Below are positions 8,679 through 16,955 of a stretch of DNA of 38,311 bases, piece by piece. Where the stretch lies: the NCBI GenBank assembly GCA_009995455.1, contig JAACPJ010000001.1:109043-147353 (forward strand). The letters are read 5' to 3'. Position numbers and translations under genes: made by a program. A model generated the notes under the pieces. That model worked only from the letters and a program-made list of their open reading frames with translations, made no database searches and had not been told where the DNA came from. Source of the stretch: a bacterium. GTDB taxonomy: Bacteria > Patescibacteriota > Gracilibacteria > UBA4473. Within the stretch, counting starts at the first letter, position 1. The number at the start of each line of letters is the position of its first letter.

Positions 8679-9038
8679 ATGTCATTAGATGTTATTGGAA
8701 ACGGATTTGAAGTAGACACTCAAGCAGAAATACCGGCTTCTATTAATGAAGCTCTAAATACTCGCACTCAATTAACCTTAGTAGAAGTAAATCAGGTTTT
8801 AGAGGGTACTGGCTGGGTAGCCACAATTTTACGAAATGGAGTCTATGATGGTGAGCTTGGTGAATCAGGTTTTGAGTTAGTTCAAGGCCAGTTTGATGAG
8901 GACGGTGACCTACTCGCCACAACAGACTCGTTACCAGTTTTAAGTGCCTGGCAAATTGGGAACCGCGTTAGGTTTGTTTTAAAATCTGCAGATCGAAATG
9001 GTAGTGCTAAAATTCATCTTGATGAATTAGTCTCTTAA
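8679..9038 (+). CDS. Hypothetical protein upstream of serB
   Basis: Protein of 119 residues starting MSLDVIGNGFEV; acidic and soluble, with no recognised domain. In-frame starts also exist at 8631 (ATG) and 8580 (GTG), but the added residues form an odd hydrophobic run (DFLFLTFLF) after a lysine-rich stretch overlapping the preceding remnant, so the start at 8679 is preferred. No SD at any of the three. It ends 1 bp before serB and is likely cotranscribed with the serine genes; a related role is not shown. Confidence 0.55.
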   Translation: MSLDVIGNGFEVDTQAEIPASINEALNTRTQLTLVEVNQVLEGTGWVATILRNGVYDGELGESGFELVQGQFDEDGDLLATTDSLPVLSAWQIGNRVRFVLKSADRNGSAKIHLDELVS

Positions 9039-9039
9039 T

Positions 9040-9717
9040 ATGCCCACTATATTTTTTGATTTCGATTCGACCGTTTGTATCAAAGAGTCTTTAGACGAAG
9101 TGATTACTTTGGCTTTGAAGGAATACCCAGAAAAAAAAGGTTTAGTGGAGCGGGTTGAAAAAATCACCAACCAAGGTATGAACGGCGAACTTGATTTTAA
9201 AGAATCGGTACAAGCGCGCTTGGAAGTCTGCCCGCTTAATTTGGTCCATTTTACCCTGACCGGGCAGCACTTAAAACACTGCATTACCCCTGGATTTACC
9301 GAGCTTATGACCTGGTTAAAAGCCGAAAACTGGGATATCTATATTGTCAGTGGCGGCTTTTTACCCTCTATTATTCCGACGATAGAAATTTTAGGTCTTC
9401 GTACCGATCGACTCTTTAGTAACGGACTCCGCCTTGATGAACAGGAAAATGTGACCGGGGTTGATGAAAGCAGCTTGCTTTGGACGAATGCGGGAAAGAC
9501 AGAAGTCATTAATCATTTAAAAAAAGCTAGAGGCCTGAGGGACAGACTTATTTTAGTGGGCGATGGCAGTAATGATTTAGCCGCCTATAAGTCAGGAGTT
9601 GTAGACGATTTTATTGGTTTTGGAGCCAATGTAGTCAGGCCGAAAGTAAAAGCAGAATCGCCTCATTTTGTGACTTCTGTTGAAGCGTTAAGACAAGTTT
9701 TAGAAAAAATTAACTAA
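9040..9717 (+). CDS. serB: Phosphoserine phosphatase (HAD family)
   Basis: Last step of serine synthesis, hydrolysis of O-phosphoserine to L-serine. The 225-residue HAD protein shows motif I DFDST (nucleophile Asp7, acid/base Asp9), motif II SGG at about 105, the motif III lysine in the NAGKTEV region, and motif IV GDGSNDLAA. Length and cap region fit SerB without an N-terminal ACT domain. The assignment is strengthened by serA and serC directly downstream. Confidence 0.88.
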   Translation: MPTIFFDFDSTVCIKESLDEVITLALKEYPEKKGLVERVEKITNQGMNGELDFKESVQARLEVCPLNLVHFTLTGQHLKHCITPGFTELMTWLKAENWDIYIVSGGFLPSIIPTIEILGLRTDRLFSNGLRLDEQENVTGVDESSLLWTNAGKTEVINHLKKARGLRDRLILVGDGSNDLAAYKSGVVDDFIGFGANVVRPKVKAESPHFVTSVEALRQVLEKIN

Positions 9718-9728
9718 CCAATTTTAGG

Positions 9729-10958
9729 ATGAACCAATCACTTAATAAAGATCAGATAAAAATTTTGTTACTCGAAGGCGTGCATCAAAACGCCGTCGAT
9801 TATTTTAAAAATCAAGGGTACAGTAATATCGAGTCTCTTAGTTCCGCTTTACCAGAAGCTGAATTAATCGAACGCATTAAAGACGTTCATTTTTTAGGGA
9901 TAAGGTCTCGAACTCAACTAAATGCCAAAGTTTTAGCGGCGGCCGAAAAGTTAGTAGCTGCTGGATGTTTTTGTATCGGTACCAACCAAGTCGATTTAGA
10001 AGCCGCTCGCGCTCGCGCGATTCCAATTTTTAACGCCCCGTTTGCTAATACCCGCAGTGTGGCTGAACTGACGATGGCTTCAGCGATTCATTTAATGCGC
10101 GGTACGTTTGCTAAAAGTATGGCCGCTCACCGTGGAGAGTGGCTTAAAAGTGCGGCTAATTCTTATGAAGTTCGAGGTAAAAAACTCGGAATTGTGGGTT
10201 ATGGAAGTATTGGATCTCAGTTATCGGTGATCGCTTCAGCGCTCGGTATGCATGTGTATTTTTATGATACCGAAAACAAATTAGCGCATGGCAACGCCCA
10301 AGGGGTGAGTTCTTTAGATGAGTTACTAAAAATTTCGGATGTGTTAACGCTGCACGTACCTGAAACACCTAGCACCAAGGATATGATTAATGCTGAAACC
10401 CTGGCCAAAATGAAGCCAGGCAGCCATCTTATAAATTATGCCCGAGGGACGGTGGTAGATATTGAAGCCTTAGCCGAAGCTCTCAAATCAGGGCATATTG
10501 GTGGGGCGGCTTTAGATGTGTTTCCCGTTGAGCCTAAGGGCAAAGATGAAGCCTTTGTTTCTCCGATCAGAGGGATTGAAAACGTGATTATTACGCCTCA
10601 TGTTGGGGGAAGTACTCAAGAAGCGCAGGCTAACATCGGAGTTGAAGTGGCCGAAAAGTTAGTGAAATATTCTGATAATGGATCAACCGCTTCAGCGGTT
10701 AACTTTCCTGAAGTCGCTTTACCAGGGCACGAACAGGCGCATCGAATCATGAATATTCACCAAAATAAGCCCGGTATGATGAGCGAAATAAACAAAATAT
10801 TTTCTGACGGTGGCGCAAATGTGATGGGACAGTTTTTACAGACCAGTGGCGATATTGGTTATGTGGTGATAGATATTGACGCCGATCACAATCCAGCCAC
10901 CTTTAAGACGCAGTTAAAAGAGCTTGAAGGCACGATTAAAACCAGAATTTTACATTAA
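9729..10958 (+). CDS. serA: D-3-phosphoglycerate dehydrogenase
   Basis: First step of serine synthesis, NAD-dependent oxidation of 3-phosphoglycerate to 3-phosphohydroxypyruvate. The 409-residue length equals the E. coli type. It has the NAD-binding GIVGYGSIGSQ, the NYARGTVVD catalytic Arg segment, the ITPHVGGST catalytic His, and a C-terminal ACT domain from about residue 335 (HQNKPGMMSEINKIFSDGGANV), which in E. coli mediates serine feedback inhibition. It begins 11 bp after serB; TTTTAGG before the ATG is at best a weak SD. Confidence 0.95.
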   Translation: MNQSLNKDQIKILLLEGVHQNAVDYFKNQGYSNIESLSSALPEAELIERIKDVHFLGIRSRTQLNAKVLAAAEKLVAAGCFCIGTNQVDLEAARARAIPIFNAPFANTRSVAELTMASAIHLMRGTFAKSMAAHRGEWLKSAANSYEVRGKKLGIVGYGSIGSQLSVIASALGMHVYFYDTENKLAHGNAQGVSSLDELLKISDVLTLHVPETPSTKDMINAETLAKMKPGSHLINYARGTVVDIEALAEALKSGHIGGAALDVFPVEPKGKDEAFVSPIRGIENVIITPHVGGSTQEAQANIGVEVAEKLVKYSDNGSTASAVNFPEVALPGHEQAHRIMNIHQNKPGMMSEINKIFSDGGANVMGQFLQTSGDIGYVVIDIDADHNPATFKTQLKELEGTIKTRILH

Positions 10959-10962
10959 CCCT

Positions 10963-12051
10963 ATGCTCACGTTTCAAACGACTTTTAACCCCGGCCCATC
11001 GCAAATCTCTAGCCACACTAAGGCCGATATTCAAACGGCCCTTGATAATCGTTTACTCGAAATATCGCACAGGAGCGCTGATTTTTCGGCCATTTCAAGC
11101 AAGTGCATTACCGAGCTAAAAAAACTTTTAGGTGTTCCCGAGGATTACCGGGTCTTTTACCTAGATTCTGCCAGTCAGGCTTGGCATTCAATTATATGCA
11201 ATGTTGTAGCAAAAAATAGTTTTCACTTTATAAATGGGGCATTTTCAGAGAAATTTTCTCATGCGTCGCAATTACTCGGCAAAAATGTGGAAAACATGTT
11301 AATAGATTGGGGAAAACAGCAAAATTTCAACGAAGTTAAGCCCTTAAACGACCCTGAATTAATAACCGTTTGCGCGAACGAAACGAGTACGGGGGTAAAA
11401 CTTTCCCCTCAAGACTTGCAACTACTCCGACAAAAATTCAAAGAGGCCCTTCTGGCAGTAGATATTACTTCTTGTGCGGGCGCTGTTGATCTGGCTATTG
11501 GGGCCGCAGATTTATGGTATTTTTCTGTGCAAAAATGTTTTGGTTTACCGGCCGGATTAGGCTTATTAATAGTGTCTCCAAAAGCTTATGAGAGGTCGTT
11601 GCAACTAGCGAATGATCAAAAAAACATGGCGGGTATTTGGCAATGGCAAAAACTAGAGAAGCCGATGCGTGAAAAAAATTATCAAACCCCTCAAACGCCA
11701 AATGTGTTAAATATTTATCTTTTGGCTCAGCAATGCGCCCGTTGGAATCAGGCCGGTGGTTTAAAAAAATTGGTCGCTGATACGGAGGCTAAAATGAAAA
11801 TTTTATCGGCCTGGGTGGAGGCTCATCCTGATCTAGACTTTTATGTGGAGAACGAAGAAGATCGATCAAACACCGTATTGGCGGTTAAGGCGAAACCGGA
11901 AATCGTGACCCAGATGAAGGCAAAAGCCCTTGAAGCGGGGTTGGTGCTTGGCTCGGGCTATGGTAAAACCAAAGCAGATGTTTTTCGAATCGCAAATTTC
12001 CCCGCGATTAGTGAGTCAGACATTAAACTTTTGATACAAACCCTTTCATGA
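10963..12051 (+). CDS. serC: Phosphoserine aminotransferase
   Basis: Middle step of serine synthesis, transamination of 3-phosphohydroxypyruvate with glutamate using PLP. The 362-residue class V aminotransferase begins MLTFQTTFNPGPSQI, the FNPGPS signature of SerC. The PLP lysine is in YFSVQKCFGLPAGLG, preceded by the PLP-contacting Asp in LAVDITSCAG. The start is the ATG 4 bp after the serA stop; an upstream in-frame start would overlap serA. It overlaps the next gene by 4 bp (ATGA). With serB and serA this completes the pathway from 3-phosphoglycerate. Confidence 0.93.
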   Translation: MLTFQTTFNPGPSQISSHTKADIQTALDNRLLEISHRSADFSAISSKCITELKKLLGVPEDYRVFYLDSASQAWHSIICNVVAKNSFHFINGAFSEKFSHASQLLGKNVENMLIDWGKQQNFNEVKPLNDPELITVCANETSTGVKLSPQDLQLLRQKFKEALLAVDITSCAGAVDLAIGAADLWYFSVQKCFGLPAGLGLLIVSPKAYERSLQLANDQKNMAGIWQWQKLEKPMREKNYQTPQTPNVLNIYLLAQQCARWNQAGGLKKLVADTEAKMKILSAWVEAHPDLDFYVENEEDRSNTVLAVKAKPEIVTQMKAKALEAGLVLGSGYGKTKADVFRIANFPAISESDIKLLIQTLS

Positions 12052-12560
12052 AAGTGACCCTACTTATGGCCATAACCTTAGACGGAAAAATTGCTCAATC
12101 GAGTGATCATTTTCCGGATTGGACCGGGAAAGCAGATAAAAAATTCTTTATGCAGGAAACCAAAAAAGCGGGTTGTTTAATTATGGGATCTTCGACTTAT
12201 GACACGATAGGAAAACCTTTGCCAGGCAGAAAAAACGTCATTTTGACTCGAAAGCCTAAATCTAGAGACAGCGAGTATGACGAGGCTGAACTAGAGTTCA
12301 CCGACGCAAAACCACAGGAACTTTTAGATCAATTATCAAACGAAGGCTTTAAAGCGGTAGTGCTGGGAGGTGGGGCCCAAATAAACACTTTGTTTGCGAC
12401 AGAAAATCTGATTGATGAAATCATTCTAACTATTTCACCGCTCGTGTTTGGTTCAGGACTGAGCTTGTTTAACGAAGCGCTCGATTTAAAACTTGAATTG
12501 CAAGAAGTCAGCACTTTAGACGAAAATTTAGTGTGCGTGCGTTATAAAGTGTTAAAATAA
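12048..12560 (+). CDS. Dihydrofolate reductase-family (RibD C-terminal-like) protein
   Basis: Protein of 170 residues with the DHFR/RibD-C fold: MAITLDGKIAQSSDHFPDWTGKADKKFF at the N-terminus, LIMGSSTYDTIGKPLPGRKNVILTR in the cofactor-binding region, and VVLGGGAQINTLF. The last is the glycine-rich NADPH loop. It may serve as the dihydrofolate reductase needed by the ThyA-type enzyme upstream, or reduce another pterin or riboflavin precursor. Its ATG overlaps the serC stop, implying translational coupling. Confidence 0.75.
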   Translation: MKVTLLMAITLDGKIAQSSDHFPDWTGKADKKFFMQETKKAGCLIMGSSTYDTIGKPLPGRKNVILTRKPKSRDSEYDEAELEFTDAKPQELLDQLSNEGFKAVVLGGGAQINTLFATENLIDEIILTISPLVFGSGLSLFNEALDLKLELQEVSTLDENLVCVRYKVLK

Positions 12561-12566
12561 AACTAC

Positions 12567-13217
12567 ATGATTTTAACGCGTCACGAAATTCGAGAGCATA
12601 TCAATAAAGGGACTCTTGCCTTTGAGCCAGAGTTGGATGAATTTCAAAACCAACCCCATGCCGTCGATTTGCGACTTGGTACGGTGTTTTATCTTCCAAA
12701 AATTTGGCGGATGACTGAGGCTGGTCGCGAAATTGTGGCCGTAGATGTAACCGAGACGGCGGGTGATAACTACGAAAAAATTGAATTAAAACCAGGACAG
12801 TATTTTGATTTAGCCCCAGGCGAATCGATTATTGCTTCAACGCTTGAAAAAATTTGTTTAGAAGCGCCAGATATTATGGGTATTTTGTATCCCCGAAGTT
12901 CAATTAATCGCAGGGGGTTATCGGTTGATTTAACCGGAATTATCGACACTTTTTACTGCGGAAATCTGATGATTCCGATTCTTAATAAAACTTCGTCGCA
13001 AGTAATTCGTATTTACCCAGGCGAACGAATTTGCCAGGTAGTTTTTCATAAGTTAACCCAGAGTTTAACCAGAGAGGAAGCCCTAGTGCACGGTAAAATT
13101 GCCGCTAAATACAGTGATTCTGATGGTCATAATTTAGTTTCAAAAAAAGATGACCAAGAGGAAATTGATCTTATTAAGTCAGGAAATCTAAAGGGGCTTA
13201 AAGAACATCAATACTAA
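12567..13217 (+). CDS. dCTP deaminase/dUTPase-superfamily enzyme lacking the deaminase Glu
   Basis: Protein of 216 residues, aligning to Dcd through QPHAVDLRLG and PRSSINRRGL (Arg110, Ser111 and Arg115 at the E. coli Dcd positions). The catalytic Glu138 of E. coli Dcd (GxIxLE) corresponds to Pro137 in GNLMIPILN. The segment GIIDTFYCGNLMIPILNKT instead resembles dUTPase motif III (ID.DY.G.....N), with Asp127 and Tyr130. It may therefore be a dUTP or dCTP diphosphatase giving dUMP or dCMP, rather than a deaminase. Databases would probably call it dcd. It follows the DHFR-like gene by 6 bp, in a string of serine/one-carbon/nucleotide genes. Confidence 0.75.
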   Translation: MILTRHEIREHINKGTLAFEPELDEFQNQPHAVDLRLGTVFYLPKIWRMTEAGREIVAVDVTETAGDNYEKIELKPGQYFDLAPGESIIASTLEKICLEAPDIMGILYPRSSINRRGLSVDLTGIIDTFYCGNLMIPILNKTSSQVIRIYPGERICQVVFHKLTQSLTREEALVHGKIAAKYSDSDGHNLVSKKDDQEEIDLIKSGNLKGLKEHQY

Positions 13218-13260
13218 GCGTTTTAAGGCTTAAGTACCTAAGTTCGTCAATCTTAATTAA

Positions 13261-13289
13261 TTGCTAGTTTAGGCGGACTAAAAGATAAT
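13261..13289 (+). promoter_or_regulatory. Promoter of the PrsW-like gene; leaderless start predicted
   Basis: TTGCTA (13261-13266), 17-bp spacer, GATAAT (13284-13289). The ATG begins at 13296, 7 nt after the -10 box, so transcription would start at or next to the start codon. This matches the absence of an SD. Confidence 0.55.
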
Positions 13290-13295
13290 TAACTT

Positions 13296-14117
13296 ATGTT
13301 TTGGGAGGTTTTTACACACGAATATTTTTGGCTCAGTTTTTTGCCAATTTCATTTTTAGGGGCTGGTTTTTGGCTGCTTTTTTTTGAGCGAGTGCGCGAA
13401 CAAAAAGATCCTATTGGACAGCTTTTTTTAGCTATGGGAGCCGGTTTTCTTTCCACGGTGGCCTATGCTTCTTTTGGGACGTTGTTTGGAATTGAGAGCT
13501 TTTTGGCGCAAGTATGGTGGGAGGAGTGGTTTAAAGTAATGGCGGCGATTGTGGCGATGGAATTATTTGATAAACGTTTTAAAACGGTGGCCGGTGGAGT
13601 GGTTTATGGGTTCGCCGTGGGACTTGGTTTTGCGATGGCAGAGAATCTGGTTTATCTGACAAAAATTTATTCGATGACGGAATTTAATGCAGATTTTTGG
13701 CTTACTTGGCAGGGTCGTTTCTGGAGTTCGACCATTCTGCATGGCGTTACGACGGCCTTATTTGGTTTATTTTATGCTTCAGCTTATTTATCTAAAACCA
13801 TTAATAAAAAAGCCAACGAGTCGCCACTTTCGGTGTTTTTTAAACCCTTACAAAAAAAACAGATTTTAGAAGTTTTGAGTCTACACGTTACCCGTGAGCA
13901 CTTGATTGTAAGTCATCATAAAAGTTATGAAGGGCATTCTGCTCGGGCCGTAGTTTTAGAGGGGTTGCTTTTAGCGGTTATTACACATGCTTTATTTAAT
14001 TTAGCTTTAGACTGGTCAAAGCCTGAGGTCGCCTTTTTGATTGCGATGCTTTCTATGTGGTACTTGCGTCGTAAGGTGGACATGGTGTCTCATGCGCAAA
14101 ATTTTGACAAACCCTAA
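13296..14117 (+). CDS. PrsW-family intramembrane protease
   Basis: Multi-pass membrane protein of 273 residues with family motifs in order: EEWFK (the EExxK glutamates, about residue 76), GFAMAENLVYL (the ENxxY segment), TILHGVTTALFG and ITHALFN (conserved His residues). These belong to the PrsW/CAAX-like metalloprotease group, which in Bacillus cleaves the anti-sigma factor RsiW. A loop of about 60 residues between two helices (SKTINKKANESP...EGHSARA) is larger than usual. No anti-sigma or sigma gene is nearby, so the substrate is unknown. The 3' end contains a TTGACA that may be part of the downstream small-RNA promoter. Confidence 0.8.
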   Translation: MFWEVFTHEYFWLSFLPISFLGAGFWLLFFERVREQKDPIGQLFLAMGAGFLSTVAYASFGTLFGIESFLAQVWWEEWFKVMAAIVAMELFDKRFKTVAGGVVYGFAVGLGFAMAENLVYLTKIYSMTEFNADFWLTWQGRFWSSTILHGVTTALFGLFYASAYLSKTINKKANESPLSVFFKPLQKKQILEVLSLHVTREHLIVSHHKSYEGHSARAVVLEGLLLAVITHALFNLALDWSKPEVAFLIAMLSMWYLRRKVDMVSHAQNFDKP

Positions 14118-14139
14118 AAAACAGACAACATATTTAACC

Positions 14140-14306
14140 GTAGCCAGTATTTATTATTTAATAAATCTCGCTCTAGTGTTCGCGATGTCATTCCTTGGAT
14201 ACGAGTTGAGTTCAACCCAAGTTACCTCCTGTCAGAGGAACTCCTCCCAAGCCAGTCATCGCAATCGGACCCGCGGCTTTCTCCTCCTGCCGCGGGTCCA
14301 TTTTTT
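14140..14306 (+). ncRNA. Candidate small RNA with repeated anti-Shine-Dalgarno motifs (cassette C)
   Basis: GC-rich, apparently noncoding unit between prsW and sodA. Predicted elements in order: AT hairpin 14149-14166; an outer stem GCGATG/CATCGC (14182-14187 with 14257-14262) enclosing a bulged hairpin (CTTGG/CCAAG plus GTTG/CAAC, 14194-14221) and a short hairpin with loop CTGTCA or GTCAG (14225-14239); then an intrinsic terminator. CUCC-type motifs occur at 14224-14230, 14241-14247 and, in the terminator loop, 14281-14288. The 5' end is uncertain: TTGACA at 14104-14109 is a -35 candidate but its best -10 is at 19 bp spacing; TTAACC (14134-14139)-17-TTTAAT would start it near 14168. The U-tract lies only on the plus side, which fixes the strand. 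Positions 14222-14236 are complementary to the start region of the cassette A gene. Confidence 0.6.
14267..14306 (+). terminator. Strong intrinsic terminator of the candidate small RNA
   Basis: Perfect 11-bp GC-rich stem (14267-14277 with 14289-14299), an 11-nt loop containing CTCCTCCT, then A and six T residues. On the minus strand it is followed by GATTGCG, so it works only for plus-strand transcripts. Confidence 0.92.
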
Positions 14307-14307
14307 G

Positions 14308-14340
14308 AACAAGGCCTTAGCTAAGAACTAAGACCTTGTT
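14308..14340. other. Long stem-loop between the small RNA and sodA
   Basis: AACAAGG/CCTTGTT (7 bp), one C-A mismatch and CTTAG/CTAAG (5 bp) enclose a 7-nt loop. It sits 24 bp after the sodA stop on the minus strand. Neither side has a T-tract, so it is not a standard terminator. It could protect the 3' end of the sodA mRNA. Confidence 0.5.
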
Positions 14341-14364
14341 ATGCGATTGAACCTATATCACTGT

Positions 14365-14973
14365 TTAAACACCACCATTAACGTAAAGCTCTTCGGCTTT
14401 ATCCCAGTTAACGCAGTTCCAGAAAGCGCTAATATAATCGGGTCTTTTGTTTTGGTATTTTAGGTAATAGGCGTGTTCCCAAACATCTAAACCAATAATT
14501 CGATTATAACCGAGTGATAATGGAGAGTCTTGATTTGCCGTAGAAATAATTTTGAGTTCTGTATCTTTTACCACTAACCACGCCCAACCAGATCCAAATT
14601 GACCAGCAGCGGCGGCTTCAAATTCTTCTTTCATTTTTTCAAAACTACCAAAAGTATCGTTAATTGATTCAGCGAGTCTGCCTGTTGGGGCGTCTCCGCC
14701 TTCAGGAGAAAGAATCATCCAAAAGAAGTTATGATTACAAAAACCGCCTACATTGTTTATGATGGCTGATTTTCTATCAATTGGCAGGTGATCAACGTTC
14801 GTTAGAATTTCTCGTGGAGTCTTGCCGGCAAAATCAGTACCTTCGACGGCCGCGTTTCCTTTAGCGGCATACGCTTCGTGGTGTTTTGTGTGATGAATTT
14901 CCATGGTTCTGGCATCAATATGTGGCTCTAGAGCATTGTAGGCGTATGGGAGTGGATCTACTTTAAAGGTCAT
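14365..14973 (-). CDS. sodA: Superoxide dismutase, Mn-type
   Basis: Fe/Mn superoxide dismutase of 202 residues, full length. Metal ligands are visible as His in MEIHHTKHH, His in [10 protein letters not shown], and Asp and His in [14 protein letters not shown]. The Gln in [10 protein letters not shown] is at the position of Gln146 of E. coli SodA, and [11 protein letters not shown] follows the Mn pattern, so manganese is the likelier metal. No signal peptide, so cytoplasmic. It shows that the cell meets oxygen, although it also encodes an oxygen-sensitive-type 2-oxoacid:ferredoxin oxidoreductase. No SD. Confidence 0.93.
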   Translation of the reverse strand: MTFKVDPLPYAYNALEPHIDARTMEIHHTKHHEAYAAKGNAAVEGTDFAGKTPREILTNVDHLPIDRKSAIINNVGGFCNHNFFWMILSPEGGDAPTGRLAESINDTFGSFEKMKEEFEAAAAGQFGSGWAWLVVKDTELKIISTANQDSPLSLGYNRIIGLDVWEHAYYLKYQNKRPDYISAFWNCVNWDKAEELYVNGGV

Positions 14974-15035
14974 TTTTTTGTAGGTTAAAATTCATTTACA
15001 AGTATATAGTTTTTTAATTATTTTAAAAGCTTCTT

Positions 15036-15072
15036 TTAAAAAAAACTCTTCAACAAATGAGTTGAAGAGTTT
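15036..15072 (-). terminator. Intrinsic terminator downstream of recA
   Basis: A 12-bp stem (15043-15054 with 15061-15072; 6-nt loop) followed on the minus strand by a run of T residues and TTTTAAAAG. It lies about 25 bp after the recA stop and separates recA from sodA. Confidence 0.85.
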
Positions 15073-15096
15073 TATGTTTATGAAGCAGTCTTGTCA

Positions 15097-16107
15097 TTAC
15101 ACACCAGCTTTTTCTCGGACTAAAGTATCAATTTCAGTCATTAAATCAGGGTTGGCTTTTAAGAAATCCACCGCTTTGGCTTTTCCTTGTCCAAGTTTGG
15201 TATCAAGATAACTGTAGAACGCGCCAGCTTTTTGAATAATATCAAGCTTAACGGCTACATCGAGCAGGTCTCCAGCTTTTGAAATCCCTTCGTTGAAGAC
15301 AATATCAACGGTGGCTGTTTTGAAAGGAGGAGCTACTTTGTTTTTCACCACTTTGATTCGCGCCTCGTTACCATGAGCTTCTTTGTCGTCACCCGTTCCA
15401 GTTTCTAGTTTTCCACCCTTACGAACTTCTACCCGAACCGAAGCGTAAAATTTAAGGGCATTCCCTCCCGTAGTGGTTTCGGGGTTACCAAACATAACTC
15501 CGATTTTCATACGCAGTTGATTGATAAAAATAATAGTCGTACCCATTTTAGCCGCCGTAGCGGTTAGTTTACGAAGGGCTTGGCTCATTAGACGCGCCTG
15601 TAGTCCCATGTGACTGTCTCCCATGTCGCCTTCAATTTCCGCTCGCGGAGTTAAGGCCGCTACCGAATCGACAACGATTAGGTCTACTCCACCAGAACGC
15701 ACCAAGGCTTCACAAATATCAAGCGCTTGTTCTCCAGAGTCTGGTTGTGAAAGCAGTAAGTTATCAACATCAACCCCTACTTTCGCTGCGTAGGCTGGGT
15801 CAAGAGCGTGTTCTGCATCGATAAAGGCGACAACCCCGCCCGCTTTTTGAAACTCGGCTGTGGCGTGCAAACAAAGGGTAGTTTTACCAGATGATTCAGG
15901 TCCATAAACTTCAATGATTCTTCCTTTTGGGTATCCGCCGCCTAAAGCCAAATCTATTGAGATTGAGCCCGATGAAACTTTTGGGAGCTTGACCACTTCT
16001 TGGTCTCCCATTCTCATGATGGCGCCCTTTCCAAAATTTTTTTCAATTTGTGATAAAGCTGCTTTAAGCGCTTCTTGTCTTCCGGTATCGATTTCTTTTT
16101 TAGCCAT
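15097..16107 (-). CDS. recA: Recombinase RecA
   Basis: RecA of 336 residues with Walker [10 protein letters not shown], the Walker B segment [10 protein letters not shown], the L2-region [30 protein letters not shown], and MAW-like [10 protein letters not shown] at the N-terminus. It acts in homologous recombination and as co-protease for LexA self-cleavage. The short C-terminus lacks a long acidic tail. No SD (TCTTTAAAAACT before the ATG). No copy of the inverted repeat seen at lexA was found upstream, so LexA control of recA is not shown here. About 220 bp without a gene separate it from lexA; nothing structured was seen there. Confidence 0.97.
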   Translation of the reverse strand: MAKKEIDTGRQEALKAALSQIEKNFGKGAIMRMGDQEVVKLPKVSSGSISIDLALGGGYPKGRIIEVYGPESSGKTTLCLHATAEFQKAGGVVAFIDAEHALDPAYAAKVGVDVDNLLLSQPDSGEQALDICEALVRSGGVDLIVVDSVAALTPRAEIEGDMGDSHMGLQARLMSQALRKLTATAAKMGTTIIFINQLRMKIGVMFGNPETTTGGNALKFYASVRVEVRKGGKLETGTGDDKEAHGNEARIKVVKNKVAPPFKTATVDIVFNEGISKAGDLLDVAVKLDIIQKAGAFYSYLDTKLGQGKAKAVDFLKANPDLMTEIDTLVREKAGV

Positions 16108-16328
16108 AGTTTTTAAAGATTAGTTAATTTAGTTATTGATTGCTTTATTTTCGAAGGCAAGCGGACTTCTTCATGTAAATTTAAGTTCGGATAAGGCTTT
16201 TATAAGCAAAGGCACTGTGTGCATATTTAAGTCTTTTTTGTGGAACTTTTACTTTGCCACGAGGGGATTGAGGCAAGCGACTGTGGGTTCTGAATTTGGT
16301 TGGTTTGTAGGTAAAAAACATTTTTATT

Positions 16329-16955
16329 TTAAAGATTAGAAAATGAACGAACAACAACGCCTTGAATTTGAAAATCGTGGGTTAAAATAATGGGATTATG
16401 TTCTGGATTGGTAGAACAAGGCTTCAAAATTACCAATCCGTCTTCTGGAACATATTTTTTAATAGTGGCTTCGTCATCAATTAAAGCGAGCACCAGGTCA
16501 CCTGATTTAGCCGTGTTTTGCTGACGAATGAGCACCATGTCTCCAGGAGCGATACCGGCTAAGTCCATGGAGTCGCCCTGAATTTTAAGAAAGAAATATT
16601 GGTTTCCACTGGGAGCCAGCTGGCTGCTTATTCGGTAATAAGCTTCAATGCTTTCTTCGGCAAATATCGGGCCACTACAAGAAGTGGTACCAATAAGTGG
16701 CACTTCGACGGTGCTGGTATTTGTGCTTTGCGCCAACACACCGTCGTTAAAGTTTAGTTTCCGGGTTTGTGGGCACCGGTTTAACACACCATTTTGCACG
16801 AGTTTATCGAGCATCACCGACGCAGAACGTGGCGATTTGTATTCCATGGCTTGCATTAATTCCCTTACAGAAGGCATGCGTCCGTTTTGATTTACAAAAT
16901 TTCGGATGTGCTTAACCGCTTGGGCTTGTTTGGAATCAAGTTCTAAAATACTCAT
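16329..16955 (-). CDS. lexA: LexA-type repressor/S24 self-cleaving peptidase
   Basis: SOS repressor of 208 residues. The N-terminal winged helix reads RMPSVRELMQAMEYKSPRSASVMLDKLVQNGVL; the C-terminal S24 domain has catalytic Ser129 in QGDSM and Lys166 in ATIKKY. The start is set at the ATG giving MSILELDSK, because a good promoter and an inverted repeat lie immediately upstream and would fall inside the longer frame that begins at 16994. The cleavage region reads PLIGTTSCSGPIFAEE; aligned on the Pro, the scissile Ala84-Gly85 of E. coli LexA corresponds to Cys93-Ser94, which is atypical. The P1 Cys recalls UmuD (Cys-Gly). Confidence 0.88.
   Translation of the reverse strand: MSILELDSKQAQAVKHIRNFVNQNGRMPSVRELMQAMEYKSPRSASVMLDKLVQNGVLNRCPQTRKLNFNDGVLAQSTNTSTVEVPLIGTTSCSGPIFAEESIEAYYRISSQLAPSGNQYFFLKIQGDSMDLAGIAPGDMVLIRQQNTAKSGDLVLALIDDEATIKKYVPEDGLVILKPCSTNPEHNPIILTHDFQIQGVVVRSFSNL

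Noticed and set aside
14041-14331. 96-codon open frame after prsW
   Set aside because: It overlaps the prsW end and runs through a perfect terminator stem and the T-tract; the translation is Ser/Arg/Asn-rich without protein character. The interval reads better as a noncoding RNA.
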